The notes below the pieces were generated by a model that searched no databases, was not told the origin of the DNA, and saw only the letters and a program-made list of their open reading frames with translations. From contig NZ_CP089095.1 of NCBI RefSeq assembly GCF_021172145.1, forward strand, positions 1,054,001 to 1,118,000: 64,000 nt of DNA, read 5' to 3'. Positions within the stretch are counted from its first letter, which is position 1; the number at the start of each line of letters is the position of its first letter. The translations under genes and the position numbers were made by a program. This document shows positions 42,978 through 52,367 of the stretch, one piece after another. Origin of the DNA: Flavobacterium cyclinae (lineage in GTDB: Bacteria; Bacteroidota; Bacteroidia; Flavobacteriales; Flavobacteriaceae).

Positions 42978-44516
42978 TTACACTTTCTCAACAGCGACTT
43001 TATACAACGGATCTTCCATAATATTGACATCAATTATGGCTTCGGCATTTTTTAAAAGTTCTACGCAATCGGCACTCAAGTGTCTTAAATGTACTTTTTT
43101 GTTTAATGCGGCATAACGTTCAGTAATTTTGTTAACTGCATCAATAGCGCTCATATCGGATATTCTGCTTTCGGCAAAGTCAATTATAATTTCGTTTGGG
43201 TCGTTGTTTACATCAAATTTTTCTGCAAAAGCAGTTGTAGAGCCAAAAAATAAAGGTCCATATAATTCATAGTGCTTAACTCCATTTTCATCAATATATT
43301 TTCGAGCGCGAATACGTTTTGCACTTTCCCAAGCAAAAACTAAAGCAGAAATAATTACTCCAATTAAAACCGCTAAAGCTAAATTGTGCATAAAAATGGT
43401 GATTAACGTCACGACTACCATTACAAAAATATCCGATTTAGGCATTTTGGTAAACGCTTTAAAACTTGCCCATTCAAAAGTTCCAATGGCTACCATAATC
43501 ATAACACCTGTTAATGCTGCTAGTGGAACCAATTCGATAATAGGTGCGCCAACTAAAATGATGGTTAATATGGTTATTGCTGCTACAATTCCAGATAATC
43601 GAGCACGCGAACCAGCAGATAAATTGACTAAAGTTTGTGCAATCATGGGACAACCGCCCATTCCAAAGAAAAAACCATTGGCAATATTAGCTGTTCCTTG
43701 TGCTAAACATTCACGGTTGCTGTTTCCTTTACTAGCTGTAATTTCATCAACTAAGTTCAGTGTTAGTAAACCTTCTGTCAATCCTACAGCGGCCATAATG
43801 GCTCCGTAGGGTAAAATAATTAAGAAAGTTTCCCAAGTAATTGGAATTTCAGGAATATGAAATGGAGGTAAAGAACCACTAATAGAAGCAATATCTGCCA
43901 CTTGTTTTGTTTCGATATTAAAACCAATTACTAAAGCAAAAACAACAAGAATAGCAACTAATGAAGCCGGAATAGCCTTTGTGATTTTAGGAAAAATTAA
44001 AATAATTGCAATTGTTAAAGCGACTAAAGCCGCCATAGTGAACAAAGGTGTTCCTGAAAGCCATTCAGAAGTTCCGTTGGTAACTTGTTTGAATTGTTCA
44101 AATTGCGACATGAAAATAACAACCGCTAATCCGTTTACAAAACCATACATTACAGGATTGGGAACCAAACGAATGAATTTACCCAATTTAAAAAGCCCAA
44201 CTAAGATTTGAATGACTCCAGCTAAAGCAATGGCTCCAAAAACATATTCCAAACCATGCGATTTCATTAAGGCAATAAGAACAATTACTGTTGCACCAGC
44301 ACCACCAGAAATCAAACCAGGTCGACCTCCAAAAATTGCGGTAATCAATCCCATTATAAAAGCACCATACAAGCCAACAAGAGGAGGGAAGCCTGCTAAA
44401 ATGGCAAAAGATAACGATTCAGGAATCATGGTCATGGCAACCGTTAATCCTGCTAATATTTCAATTTTGTAGTCTACTTTTTGTTTAAAATCGAAGAGAT
44501 TGAGTACTTTTTGCAT
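42978..44516 (-). CDS. SulP family anion transporter with C-terminal STAS domain
   Basis: 512 residues. About 11-14 transmembrane segments form the SLC26/SulP domain, with GLTVAMTMIPESLSFAILAG and GLISGGAGATVIVLIALMKS in the first helices and GFFFGMGGCPMIAQTLVNL in the core. The STAS domain occupies about 400-512 (EIIIDFAESRISDMSAIDAV). Substrates of bacterial SulP proteins include sulfate, bicarbonate, chloride and dicarboxylates; nothing here decides between them. No carbonic anhydrase gene is adjacent. A -7 element is 31 nt upstream. Confidence 0.92.
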   Translation of the reverse strand: MQKVLNLFDFKQKVDYKIEILAGLTVAMTMIPESLSFAILAGFPPLVGLYGAFIMGLITAIFGGRPGLISGGAGATVIVLIALMKSHGLEYVFGAIALAGVIQILVGLFKLGKFIRLVPNPVMYGFVNGLAVVIFMSQFEQFKQVTNGTSEWLSGTPLFTMAALVALTIAIILIFPKITKAIPASLVAILVVFALVIGFNIETKQVADIASISGSLPPFHIPEIPITWETFLIILPYGAIMAAVGLTEGLLTLNLVDEITASKGNSNRECLAQGTANIANGFFFGMGGCPMIAQTLVNLSAGSRARLSGIVAAITILTIILVGAPIIELVPLAALTGVMIMVAIGTFEWASFKAFTKMPKSDIFVMVVVTLITIFMHNLALAVLIGVIISALVFAWESAKRIRARKYIDENGVKHYELYGPLFFGSTTAFAEKFDVNNDPNEIIIDFAESRISDMSAIDAVNKITERYAALNKKVHLRHLSADCVELLKNAEAIIDVNIMEDPLYKVAVEKV

Positions 44517-44547
44517 GTAAATTTTGGCTTTTATAGAAATTATGATG

Positions 44548-44555
44548 CAAAAGTA
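44548..44555 (-). promoter_or_regulatory. -7 element of the SulP transporter gene
   Basis: Minus-strand TACTTTTG fits TAnnTTTG, 31 nt before the ATG at 44516. Confidence 0.5.
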
Positions 44556-44577
44556 CGGATTTCAAAATAAAGTATTT

Positions 44578-45036
44578 TTACTTCTTATTCAAGACAGAAT
44601 CGGGAACTAATTTAGAGATATCACCACCATTTCGTAATACATCTCTAACAATGCTAGATGATATATAAGAAGTTTTAGCAGCAGTTAATAAGAAAACGGT
44701 TTCAATTTTAGATAACTTTCTATTGGTATGCGCAATGGCCTTTTCAAACTCAAAGTCGGCCGGATTTCGTAATCCACGTAAGATAAATTCCGCATTTTCT
44801 TTTTTACATAAATCGATTGTTAAGCCAGAGTAAGTAATAACTTTAACCTTTGGTTCGTCTTTAAATGCTTCTTCAATAAAACGTTTTCTATCTTCTAAAG
44901 AAAACATATATTTTTTTTCGGCATTAACACCAATGGCAACAATTACTTCATCAAATAAAGAAATACCTCTTTTTATAATATCGTAATGTCCTTTGGTGAT
45001 AGGATCAAACGAACCTGGGAATATTGCTTTTCTCAT
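44578..45036 (-). CDS. coaD: Pantetheine-phosphate adenylyltransferase
   Basis: 152 residues, standard length. It makes dephospho-CoA from 4'-phosphopantetheine and ATP, the fourth step of coenzyme A synthesis. The nucleotidyltransferase motif GSFDPITKGHYDIIKR (TxGH site) is at the N terminus, LRGLRNPADFEFE in the middle, and TSYISSSIVRDVL carries the second ISSS signature. It is the last gene of the minus-strand run ddl, zinc-ribbon protein, coaD; the preceding gene ends 2 nt before its start. Confidence 0.96.
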   Translation of the reverse strand: MRKAIFPGSFDPITKGHYDIIKRGISLFDEVIVAIGVNAEKKYMFSLEDRKRFIEEAFKDEPKVKVITYSGLTIDLCKKENAEFILRGLRNPADFEFEKAIAHTNRKLSKIETVFLLTAAKTSYISSSIVRDVLRNGGDISKLVPDSVLNKK

Positions 45037-45038
45037 AG

Positions 45039-45647
45039 TTATTCTCTATTAACTTCGTATATATTTTGTTCTTTATACAAATCTTCTATTTCTTTTCTGG
45101 AAAATCCATAAACTTCTTTAAAGTGTTTTTTTAAGTTTATTTCTTTTACTCCAGACATTAGGTTTGTTTCCATTTCATTTACAAGTAGTAAAATACTATC
45201 TTTTGAAATTTTGTGTACTTTCATTATGGAATAATTTCCAGATTCAGTTTTATAGTGATATAAGTCACCAATTTTCGGTTCCTTAATATATATTTCTTCA
45301 TCTTCTTTATTTTTCATGTTCATGAAAAACGTAAATAATAATACTCCAGCTAATATAGAAGCGCCACTATACATCCATATTGGATATTTTGAATTGCCTC
45401 TTTCAAAATCTTGATTTAATTTATTAACTATATTTTGTGGTAATTCACCTGATTCAAAAGTTCTTTTGCAAGAATCACATTCAGTAATGCTGACTTTTTT
45501 ATAAGGAATAAATGGAATCCAATATATATGAGCATATTTTCCGAAAACAGAATATGTCATTGAAGTATTCTGTTCGCAATTTGGACATTGAACATTAATT
45601 ATTTTTCCATTTTTAATACTTTTAGCATTTGTACCGTAAAAAATCAT
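45039..45647 (-). CDS. Zinc-ribbon membrane protein of unknown function
   Basis: 202 residues. The N-terminal ribbon has two CxxC pairs (QCPNCEQ at about 20-23 and ECDSCKR at 55-58). A transmembrane helix follows at about 94-111 (WMYSGASILAGVLLFTFF), then a small charged C-terminal domain with a KHFKEVYGF segment. Similar zinc-ribbon proteins are scattered in Bacteroidota, role unknown. It is inserted between ddl and coaD: 19 nt after ddl and 2 nt before coaD, so it is very likely in the same operon. Confidence 0.7.
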   Translation of the reverse strand: MIFYGTNAKSIKNGKIINVQCPNCEQNTSMTYSVFGKYAHIYWIPFIPYKKVSITECDSCKRTFESGELPQNIVNKLNQDFERGNSKYPIWMYSGASILAGVLLFTFFMNMKNKEDEEIYIKEPKIGDLYHYKTESGNYSIMKVHKISKDSILLLVNEMETNLMSGVKEINLKKHFKEVYGFSRKEIEDLYKEQNIYEVNRE

Positions 45648-45666
45648 ATAATTATATTTGAGAATA

Positions 45667-46641
45667 TTATTTATTTAAAGCCAATTCAATAGCGTTTTCA
45701 AACAATTCAGGCAACGAAATTCCAGCTTCGCGTGCTTGTTGTGGTAAAATACTTTCAGTAGTTAAACCTGGAATGGTGTTCATTTCTAACATGTGAGGTT
45801 CGTTGTTAACGATAATAAATTCACTTCTCGAAAAACCTTTCATTTTCAAGACTTCATAGGCTCTTTTAGCAACTGTTTCTATTTTTACTTTTAGTTCTTC
45901 CGAAATTCGAGCTGGCGTAATTTCTTTAGATTTTCCCAAATATTTTGCTTCGTAATCAAAAAAGTCGTTTTCTGATACAATTTCGGTAATAGGTAAAACC
46001 GTAACATTTCCCTTATAATTGATTACTCCAACAGAAACTTCAGTTCCGTCAAGGAAACTTTCTATAATGATTTCGTCATCTTCTTTATAAGCGTTTTCAA
46101 TAGCTGGTAGAAATTCTTCTTTCGTTTTTACTTTCGAAATTCCGAAACTAGAACCTGATTTATTTGGTTTTACAAAACAGGGTAATCCTACTTTCGCTAG
46201 AATTTTGTCAACATTAATTTCGTCGCCCAAATTCAAATAATACGATTCAGCAGTTTTTATTCCGTAAGGTTTTAAAACCGAAAGCATATCGCGTTTGTTG
46301 AATGTTAACGCGGCTTGGTAATAATCACATGACGTTTGAGGAATATTCAATAATTCAAAATAAGCTTGCATTAACCCATCTTCACCAGGTGTTCCGTGAA
46401 TGGCATTAAAAACAACATCAAAATTAATTTTGTTACCATTTATAGTTACCGAAAAATCGTTTTTATCAACTTGAAATTCAGCGTCATTTTCATCCACATA
46501 AACCCATTTTTCTTTAAAAATATGAATTCGATACGGATTAAATTTAGCACGATTAATATTGTTATACACAACATTTCCGCTGGTTAACGAAATTTTGTAC
46601 TCGCTAGAGTAACCTCCCATGATAATGGCAACGTTTTTCAT
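45667..46641 (-). CDS. ddl: D-alanine--D-alanine ligase
   Basis: 324 residues, ATP-grasp fold. It joins two D-Ala for the peptidoglycan stem. MGGYSSEYKISLTSG is the usual opening; IHGTPGEDGLMQAYFELLN is the substrate-binding signature; PCFVKPNKSGSSFGISKV is the ATP-grasp Lys-containing loop; and RSEFIIVNNEPHMLEMNTIPG is the metal-binding signature with the final Glu and Asn ligands. It diverges from the PASTA-domain gene and has a -7 element (minus TAATTTTG, 46664-46671) 22 nt upstream. Confidence 0.96.
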   Translation of the reverse strand: MKNVAIIMGGYSSEYKISLTSGNVVYNNINRAKFNPYRIHIFKEKWVYVDENDAEFQVDKNDFSVTINGNKINFDVVFNAIHGTPGEDGLMQAYFELLNIPQTSCDYYQAALTFNKRDMLSVLKPYGIKTAESYYLNLGDEINVDKILAKVGLPCFVKPNKSGSSFGISKVKTKEEFLPAIENAYKEDDEIIIESFLDGTEVSVGVINYKGNVTVLPITEIVSENDFFDYEAKYLGKSKEITPARISEELKVKIETVAKRAYEVLKMKGFSRSEFIIVNNEPHMLEMNTIPGLTTESILPQQAREAGISLPELFENAIELALNK

Positions 46642-46663
46642 TTTGAATTCTAAAAGTAATACA

Positions 46664-46671
46664 CAAAATTA
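46664..46671 (-). promoter_or_regulatory. -7 element of ddl
   Basis: Minus-strand TAATTTTG fits TAnnTTTG, 22 nt before the ATG at 46641. Confidence 0.5.
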
Positions 46672-46793
46672 CATTATTTATTCATATGTTGTGATGAATT
46701 AAACTATTCTTCAAGAAATATTTTTTTAATTGTAACGTTTTAAAGAAGTATGAAATGATATAGAATTGCAATGCAAATTCTTTATGATTTTTA

Positions 46794-46801
46794 TATCTTT
46801 G
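46794..46801 (+). promoter_or_regulatory. -7 element of the PASTA protein gene
   Basis: TATCTTTG fits TAnnTTTG, 17 nt before the ATG at 46819. Confidence 0.5.
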
Positions 46802-46818
46802 TCAAAATATCATAGGGT

Positions 46819-47472
46819 ATGAGCTTATTTAAATATGTAACCAGTAAAACTTTTTTCACTCAATTGGCTATTGCAATAGCAATTGTGGTGGTTTTTACAT
46901 TTATTGTTATTCAGTTATTAGCATTTAGAACAAATCATGGTCAGGAAATTAAAGTGCCTGATTTATCTAAAATGAAATTAGAAGTTGCTGAAGAAAAGTT
47001 GAACGATTTAAATTTGAATATATTTCTATTAGATACAGTGGAATATAATGCAGATTATCCACCTTTCTCTATTTTAGAGCAAGATCCTAAAGCTGGAAGT
47101 TTTGTAAAAGATGGTAGAAAAGTTTATGTAAAGCTAAATGCGGGTGAGTTTACCGAAATTACAATTCCAGAATTTAAGGATAAAACATTCCGACAAATTT
47201 CAGCTACAATTAAATCTTTAACTTTGAAAGAAGGTAAGATTACCTATAAACCTCACATTGCTAAAGATGTAGTGTTGCAAATTTACCAGAACGGAAGACG
47301 ATTAAGAGCAGGTGATAAGGTAAAGAAAAATTCTACTTTGGATTTTGTTTTAGGGGATGGAAAAGAAGTGTTTAATGAAGATACGTTTAGTTCAGAAGAA
47401 CCAGCAGATACATTAGCACCAGTAGAAGAAACACAACCAGAAGAATTTAAACAAGGAGATGACGGATTATAA
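46819..47472 (+). CDS. PASTA domain membrane protein
   Basis: 217 residues: one N-terminal transmembrane helix (about 13-35) and then two PASTA domains, the first (about 45-112) with KVPDLSKMKLEVAEEKLNDL and the second (115-175) with TIPEFKDKTFRQISATIKSL. An acidic Glu-Pro-rich tail follows. No kinase or transpeptidase domain is attached. PASTA domains bind peptidoglycan fragments, so a cell-wall role is likely; this protein often lies between ddl and the pseudouridine synthase gene in Bacteroidota. Its last 14 nt overlap the next gene. Confidence 0.85.
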   Translation: MSLFKYVTSKTFFTQLAIAIAIVVVFTFIVIQLLAFRTNHGQEIKVPDLSKMKLEVAEEKLNDLNLNIFLLDTVEYNADYPPFSILEQDPKAGSFVKDGRKVYVKLNAGEFTEITIPEFKDKTFRQISATIKSLTLKEGKITYKPHIAKDVVLQIYQNGRRLRAGDKVKKNSTLDFVLGDGKEVFNEDTFSSEEPADTLAPVEETQPEEFKQGDDGL

Positions 47473-48496
47473 TGTAGGAACCGAACTCGAAGATGAGTTA
47501 TACGAACATCATCGTTTTGAAGCAAGTAAAGGACAATCTTCCTTACGTGTGGATAAATTTTTGATGAACATGATTGAAAATACCACTAGGAATAAAATTC
47601 AACAAGCGGCTGAAAAAGGCTCAATTTTAGTGAATGATGTTCCTGTAAAATCAAATTATAAAGTTAAAGCAGGTGATGTGGTGCGTTTGGTGTTAGCTCA
47701 TCCAACTTACGAGCAGTTATTAACGCCAGAAAATATTCCATTAGACATTGTTTATGAAGATGATCAATTGTTGGTAATTAATAAACCCGCAGGAATGGTC
47801 GTACATCCTGGTCACGGCAATTATTCAGGAACTTTGGTTAATGCATTAGCCTATCATTTTGAAAATTTACCCATGAACAGTTCAGAACGACCAGGTTTGG
47901 TTCATCGAATTGATAAAGACACTTCCGGTTTATTAGTTGTTGCAAAAACAGATGTTGCAATGGCTTATTTAACCAAACAATTTGCTGAAAAAACTTCGGA
48001 AAGAGAATATATCGCATTAGTTTGGGGAAATATGGAAGAAGATGAAGGTACTGTGGAAGGAAATATCGGTCGACATGATACGAATCGCATGCAAATGGCA
48101 GTTCATCTCGATGAAGATAAAGGTAAACCTGCAGTTACCCATTACAAAGTTTTAGAGCGTTTTGGTTACGTTACTTTAGTTTCGTGCCAATTAGAAACAG
48201 GGAGAACCCATCAGATTCGCGTTCACATGAAGCACATTGGTCACACTCTTTTTAACGACGAACGTTACGGGGGCGATGCTATTTTAAAAGGAACCACTTT
48301 TACCAAATACAAACAGTTTGTTGATAATTGTTTTAAAGTGTTACCAAGACAAGCACTTCATGCTAAAACATTAGGTTTTGAACATCCTATTACAAAAGAA
48401 TTTTTACGTTTTGATTCTCCAATTCCACAAGAATTTCAAGAATGTATCGATAAATGGCGCGTGTACTCAAAAGCGCAAACCTTTATTGAAGAATAA
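47459..48496 (+). CDS. RluD-type ribosomal large-subunit pseudouridine synthase
   Basis: 345 residues. An N-terminal S4 RNA-binding domain (about 25-75, RVDKFLMNMIENTTRNKIQQ) precedes the RluA/RluD catalytic domain with GMVVHPGHGNYSGTLVNAL and the catalytic-Asp motif LVHRIDKDTSGLLVVAK. GRTHQIRVHMKHIGH is the family signature. RluD converts helix 69 uridines of 23S rRNA (positions equivalent to 1911, 1915 and 1917), but the family alone does not fix the target here. Overlap of 14 nt with the PASTA gene indicates coupled translation. Confidence 0.9.
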   Translation: MTDYNVGTELEDELYEHHRFEASKGQSSLRVDKFLMNMIENTTRNKIQQAAEKGSILVNDVPVKSNYKVKAGDVVRLVLAHPTYEQLLTPENIPLDIVYEDDQLLVINKPAGMVVHPGHGNYSGTLVNALAYHFENLPMNSSERPGLVHRIDKDTSGLLVVAKTDVAMAYLTKQFAEKTSEREYIALVWGNMEEDEGTVEGNIGRHDTNRMQMAVHLDEDKGKPAVTHYKVLERFGYVTLVSCQLETGRTHQIRVHMKHIGHTLFNDERYGGDAILKGTTFTKYKQFVDNCFKVLPRQALHAKTLGFEHPITKEFLRFDSPIPQEFQECIDKWRVYSKAQTFIEE

Positions 48497-48605
48497 TATT
48501 TAGAACCAATTTTTTATTGGCATACATCTTGAACTACTTGAGTAGAATTACATGTTGATTTATTATTTTAACTACTGATTTTCAATTTGTTAAATTTTAA
48601 ATCAA

Positions 48606-48613
48606 TAAATTTG
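48606..48613 (+). promoter_or_regulatory. -7 element of lon
   Basis: TAAATTTG fits TAnnTTTG, 49 nt before the lon ATG. A TTTG at 48586-48589 could be the -33 part with a short spacer. No heat-shock operator is recognisable. Confidence 0.4.
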
Positions 48614-48662
48614 AACCGATTTAAAAGAATCATAAACTGACAAAAAGACCTTATTTATAAAT

Positions 48663-51125
48663 ATGCCACAGCAAAAAATACTAGCACTTGACAATTTGTC
48701 ACTTCAAGAAATGGATCCAGATGCGGAATTGATTCCGTTGATGACGCCTGAAGATGAAGAAGAAATGAACAACGAGGCATTGCCCGAAGATATTGCTATT
48801 TTACCTTTACGAAATACTGTTTTATTTCCTGGTGTTGTTATTCCTATTACAGCCGGAAGAGATAAATCAATTAAATTGATTAATGATGCTAATGCCAAAG
48901 GTAAAATCATTGGTGTAGTAGCACAAATTGATGAAAATGTAGAAGAACCTACTCCTAATGATGTTCATCACATAGGAACTGTAGCTCGTATCATGCGCGT
49001 TTTAAAAATGCCTGATGGAAATACAACTGTTATTCTTCAAGGAAAAAAACGTTTTGAAATTGATTCCTTTACTCAAGAGGAACCATATTTAAAAGCTACT
49101 ATCAAAGAAGTTCCTGAAGAACGTCCTGATAATAATGATGTTGAATTTAAAGCGATTGTAGAATCAATTAAAGATTTGGCTATCCAAATTATCAAGGAGA
49201 GTCCGAATATTCCAACAGAAGCTACTTTTGCAATTAAAAATATCGAAAGTAATCCGTTTTTAATCAATTTTGTTTCTTCTAACATGAATCTTTCAGTAGA
49301 AGAAAAACAAGAATTACTATCAATTCCAAATTTAAAAGACAGAGCACTTGAAACGTTACGTTTCATGAACTTAGAGCTTCAAAAATTAGAAGTTCGCAAC
49401 GATATTCAGTCAAAAGTGCGTTTTGATTTAGACCAACAACAACGCGAATATTTCTTACAGCAACAAATGAAAACCATTCAAGAAGAATTGGGTGGCGTTT
49501 CGTATGAAGCCGAAATTGAAGAAATGCGTGCCAAAGGGAAAAAGAAAAAATGGGACGATAAAACAGCGCAACATTTTGAAAAAGAATTGTCTAAGTTGCA
49601 ACGTACCAATCCAAATTCTCCAGATTTTGGTATTCAACGTAATTATATTGAGTTGTTTTTAGAATTGCCTTGGAATGAATTTACCAAAGATAATTTCGAC
49701 TTAAAACGCGCTCAAAAAATTCTAGATAGAGACCATTACGGTTTAGAGGAAGTAAAAAAACGTATTATTGAGCATTTGGCAGTTTTAAAATTGCGAAATG
49801 ACATGAAATCTCCAATTTTATGTTTGTACGGACCTCCAGGGGTTGGTAAAACATCAATTGGGAAATCCATCGCTGAAGCTTTAGGAAGAGAATACATCAG
49901 AATGTCGTTAGGTGGTTTACGTGATGAAGCGGAAATTCGCGGTCACAGAAAAACCTATATCGGAGCTATGCCAGGACGAATTCTACAAAATATTAAGAAA
50001 GCAAAAACATCAAATCCGGTATTTGTTTTAGATGAGATTGATAAATTATCTTCAAGTCATAACGGAGATCCATCATCGGCTTTGTTGGAAGTTTTAGATC
50101 CAGAACAAAACAAAGAATTCCACGATAATTTCTTGGAATTAGGGTACGATTTATCAAAAGTGATGTTCATTGCGACTTCAAATAGTTTATCCACTATACA
50201 GCCAGCACTTCGCGACCGTATGGAAATTATCGAAATGACGGGTTATACCATTGAAGAGAAAATCGAGATTGCGAAAACGCACTTATTACCAAAACAATTA
50301 AAAGAACACGGATTAACGGCTAAAGATTTACAAATTGGTAAAAAACAATTGGAAAAAATCGTAGTGGGTTATACGCGTGAATCAGGTGTTCGTGGTTTAG
50401 AAAAGAAAATCGCTCAAATAGTGCGTCATGCTGCAAAATCGATTGCTATGGAAGAACCTTACAACGTGAAAGTTTCCGATACTGATATTTTAGAAGTATT
50501 GAAATCGCCACGTATGGAGCGCGATAAATACGAAAATAACGATGTAGCAGGAGTTGTAACAGGTTTAGCTTGGACATCTGTTGGAGGTGATATTTTGTTT
50601 ATTGAATCCTTAATTTCAAAAGGAAAAGGAGCGATGACGATGACAGGGAATTTAGGAACCGTCATGAAAGAATCGGTTACGATTGCTTTAGAATACATTC
50701 GTGCTAATGCAGAAGATTTAGGAATTAATCCAGAAGTTTTAAATAATTTCAATATTCATATTCACGTTCCAGAAGGAGCAACGCCTAAAGATGGCCCAAG
50801 TGCCGGAATTGCGATGTTGACTTCTATGGTGTCTTCATTTACTCAAAAAAGAGTTAAGAAAAGTATTGCTATGACTGGAGAAATTACCCTTCGTGGAAAA
50901 GTCTTACCTGTTGGCGGAATCAAAGAAAAGATTTTAGCAGCAAAAAGAGCAAACATCAAGGAAATCATTTTGTGCAAAGAAAACAAACGTGATATTGAAG
51001 AAATCAAACCGGATTATATAGAAGGTTTAACCTTTCATTATGTAGACAGAATGAGCGAAGTTTTAGAGATCGCCATTACGAATCAAAAGGTCAAAAATGC
51101 TAAAGTTTTAGAAGTTAAAAAGTAA
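48663..51125 (+). CDS. lon: ATP-dependent protease La (Lon)
   Basis: 820 residues. Domain order: Lon N-domain (about 35-230, LPLRNTVLFPGVVIPITAGR), coiled linker, AAA+ ATPase with GPPGVGKTSIGKS (Walker A, ~390) and VFVLDEIDKL (Walker B), then the serine-lysine protease domain with KDGPSAGIAM (catalytic Ser, ~713) and GIKEKILAAKRANI (catalytic Lys, ~756). Hexameric cytoplasmic protease for damaged and regulatory proteins. Expressed alone; a plus-strand terminator lies at 51146. The 166-nt upstream gap contains only the -7 element. Confidence 0.97.
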   Translation: MPQQKILALDNLSLQEMDPDAELIPLMTPEDEEEMNNEALPEDIAILPLRNTVLFPGVVIPITAGRDKSIKLINDANAKGKIIGVVAQIDENVEEPTPNDVHHIGTVARIMRVLKMPDGNTTVILQGKKRFEIDSFTQEEPYLKATIKEVPEERPDNNDVEFKAIVESIKDLAIQIIKESPNIPTEATFAIKNIESNPFLINFVSSNMNLSVEEKQELLSIPNLKDRALETLRFMNLELQKLEVRNDIQSKVRFDLDQQQREYFLQQQMKTIQEELGGVSYEAEIEEMRAKGKKKKWDDKTAQHFEKELSKLQRTNPNSPDFGIQRNYIELFLELPWNEFTKDNFDLKRAQKILDRDHYGLEEVKKRIIEHLAVLKLRNDMKSPILCLYGPPGVGKTSIGKSIAEALGREYIRMSLGGLRDEAEIRGHRKTYIGAMPGRILQNIKKAKTSNPVFVLDEIDKLSSSHNGDPSSALLEVLDPEQNKEFHDNFLELGYDLSKVMFIATSNSLSTIQPALRDRMEIIEMTGYTIEEKIEIAKTHLLPKQLKEHGLTAKDLQIGKKQLEKIVVGYTRESGVRGLEKKIAQIVRHAAKSIAMEEPYNVKVSDTDILEVLKSPRMERDKYENNDVAGVVTGLAWTSVGGDILFIESLISKGKGAMTMTGNLGTVMKESVTIALEYIRANAEDLGINPEVLNNFNIHIHVPEGATPKDGPSAGIAMLTSMVSSFTQKRVKKSIAMTGEITLRGKVLPVGGIKEKILAAKRANIKEIILCKENKRDIEEIKPDYIEGLTFHYVDRMSEVLEIAITNQKVKNAKVLEVKK

Positions 51126-51145
51126 TTATAAAACAAATACAGTAG

Positions 51146-51184
51146 GAACTCTCAATAATTCATTTATTGGGAGTTCTTTTTTTG
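51146..51184 (+). terminator. Terminator after lon
   Basis: GAACTCTCAATAA (51146-51158) pairs with TTATTGGGAGTTC (51164-51176) through 13 pairs, one G-U on the plus strand, followed by a T run. Confidence 0.8.
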
Positions 51185-51245
51185 TTTCCTAACTGATATA
51201 ATTTTATCTTCGCAGTTGCGTTATAAGTAAGAATAACAACAAAAA

Positions 51246-52265
51246 ATGCTAAGAAAACTCGTATTCCTTTTTACTTTTCTTCTATCGGCTTCCGTTTTTA
51301 GCCAAATAGGAGGTCAGGCAGTATATCAGTTTTTGAATTTAGCACAATCGCCTCGACAAGCCGCTTTAGGTGGAAAAACAGTTACAGTTGTAGATTATGA
51401 CGTGAATCAAGCGTTTTATAACCCAGCGACTATCAATGCCGATATGCACAATCGATTGTCGGTGAATTATGGAAGTTATTTTGGAGAAGTTTCTTATGGA
51501 ACTGCAGCTTATGCCTATACGTACGATCGTCATTTGCAAACTTTTCATGCCGGAATTAGTTACATCAATTACGGAAGTTTTGAAGGAAGAGACGAATTGG
51601 GTAATTTAACTTCAGATTTTACCGGAAGTGAAGCAGCATTATCTTTAGGGTATGCTTATAATTTGCCTTGGACGGATATGTATATAGGTGCTAATGCAAA
51701 ATTAATATCTTCTACTTTAGAAAGTTATAATTCTTGGGGTGCTGCCGTTGATTTAGGGTTTTTATATGTGGATTATGATAACGATATTAATTACGGATTA
51801 TCAGTTCGAAATCTTGGATTTCAATTGAAACCCTATGAAAATACGAATGAAAAATTGCCACTTGCTATAGACGCTGGAATTTCGCAATTGATGGAAAATG
51901 TTCCCATTCGTTGGCATGTAACTTTTGAAAATTTACAACAATGGAATATTGCTTTTTCAAATCCGAATAGAGCTCAAAGTAATTTAGACGGAACTGCGAC
52001 AGAAGAAAAAGTCTCGTTTTTTAATAATGCATTACGTCATATAATTTTAGGTGCCGAATTATTTCCTCAAAAAGGGTTCAACATTCGATTGGGTTATAAT
52101 TTTAGAAGAAGTGAAGAATTACGCATCTTAGAACAACGTCATTTTTCAGGAATTTCTGTTGGTGTTGGAATTCGTTTTGGGAAAATTAAATTTGATTATT
52201 CGTATTCGAGATATACAGTGGCAGCCAATACCAGTTTGTTTGGTTTGATGATTGATTTGGAGTAG
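51246..52265 (+). CDS. porQ: Type IX secretion system protein PorQ
   Basis: 339 residues. Signal peptide MLRKLVFLFTFLLSASVFSQ is followed by a beta-barrel-like sequence of alternating aromatic strands. The opening GGQAVYQFLNLAQSPRQAALGG is diagnostic for the PorV/PorQ type, and the length matches PorQ. PorQ belongs to the attachment complex of the type IX system, which exports and anchors surface proteins in Bacteroidota. In flavobacteria the gene commonly precedes cmk, as it does here with one small gene between. The last strand (FDYSYSRYTVAANTSLFGL) is typical of an outer-membrane protein. Confidence 0.88.
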   Translation: MLRKLVFLFTFLLSASVFSQIGGQAVYQFLNLAQSPRQAALGGKTVTVVDYDVNQAFYNPATINADMHNRLSVNYGSYFGEVSYGTAAYAYTYDRHLQTFHAGISYINYGSFEGRDELGNLTSDFTGSEAALSLGYAYNLPWTDMYIGANAKLISSTLESYNSWGAAVDLGFLYVDYDNDINYGLSVRNLGFQLKPYENTNEKLPLAIDAGISQLMENVPIRWHVTFENLQQWNIAFSNPNRAQSNLDGTATEEKVSFFNNALRHIILGAELFPQKGFNIRLGYNFRRSEELRILEQRHFSGISVGVGIRFGKIKFDYSYSRYTVAANTSLFGLMIDLE

Positions 52266-52272
52266 CATTTGA

Positions 52273-52307
52273 GTGATTAGTCAAGAGGAATTAGTGATTA
52301 GTGATTA
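52273..52307. repeat. Heptad tandem tract, unit GTGATTA
   Basis: Five consecutive 7-bp units start at 52273, 52280, 52287, 52294 and 52301; the first, fourth and fifth are identical and the two in the middle have changed. Confidence 0.78.
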
Positions 52308-52367
52308 GCTTAAATTTGTTTTATTCATTTGATAATTGTGATTTAGTTAAATTTAAAAAGTATTTTA

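Noticed and set aside
48497..48662. Heat-shock operator before lon
   Set aside because: No CIRCE-type inverted repeat or other known operator can be seen; only a -7-like element.
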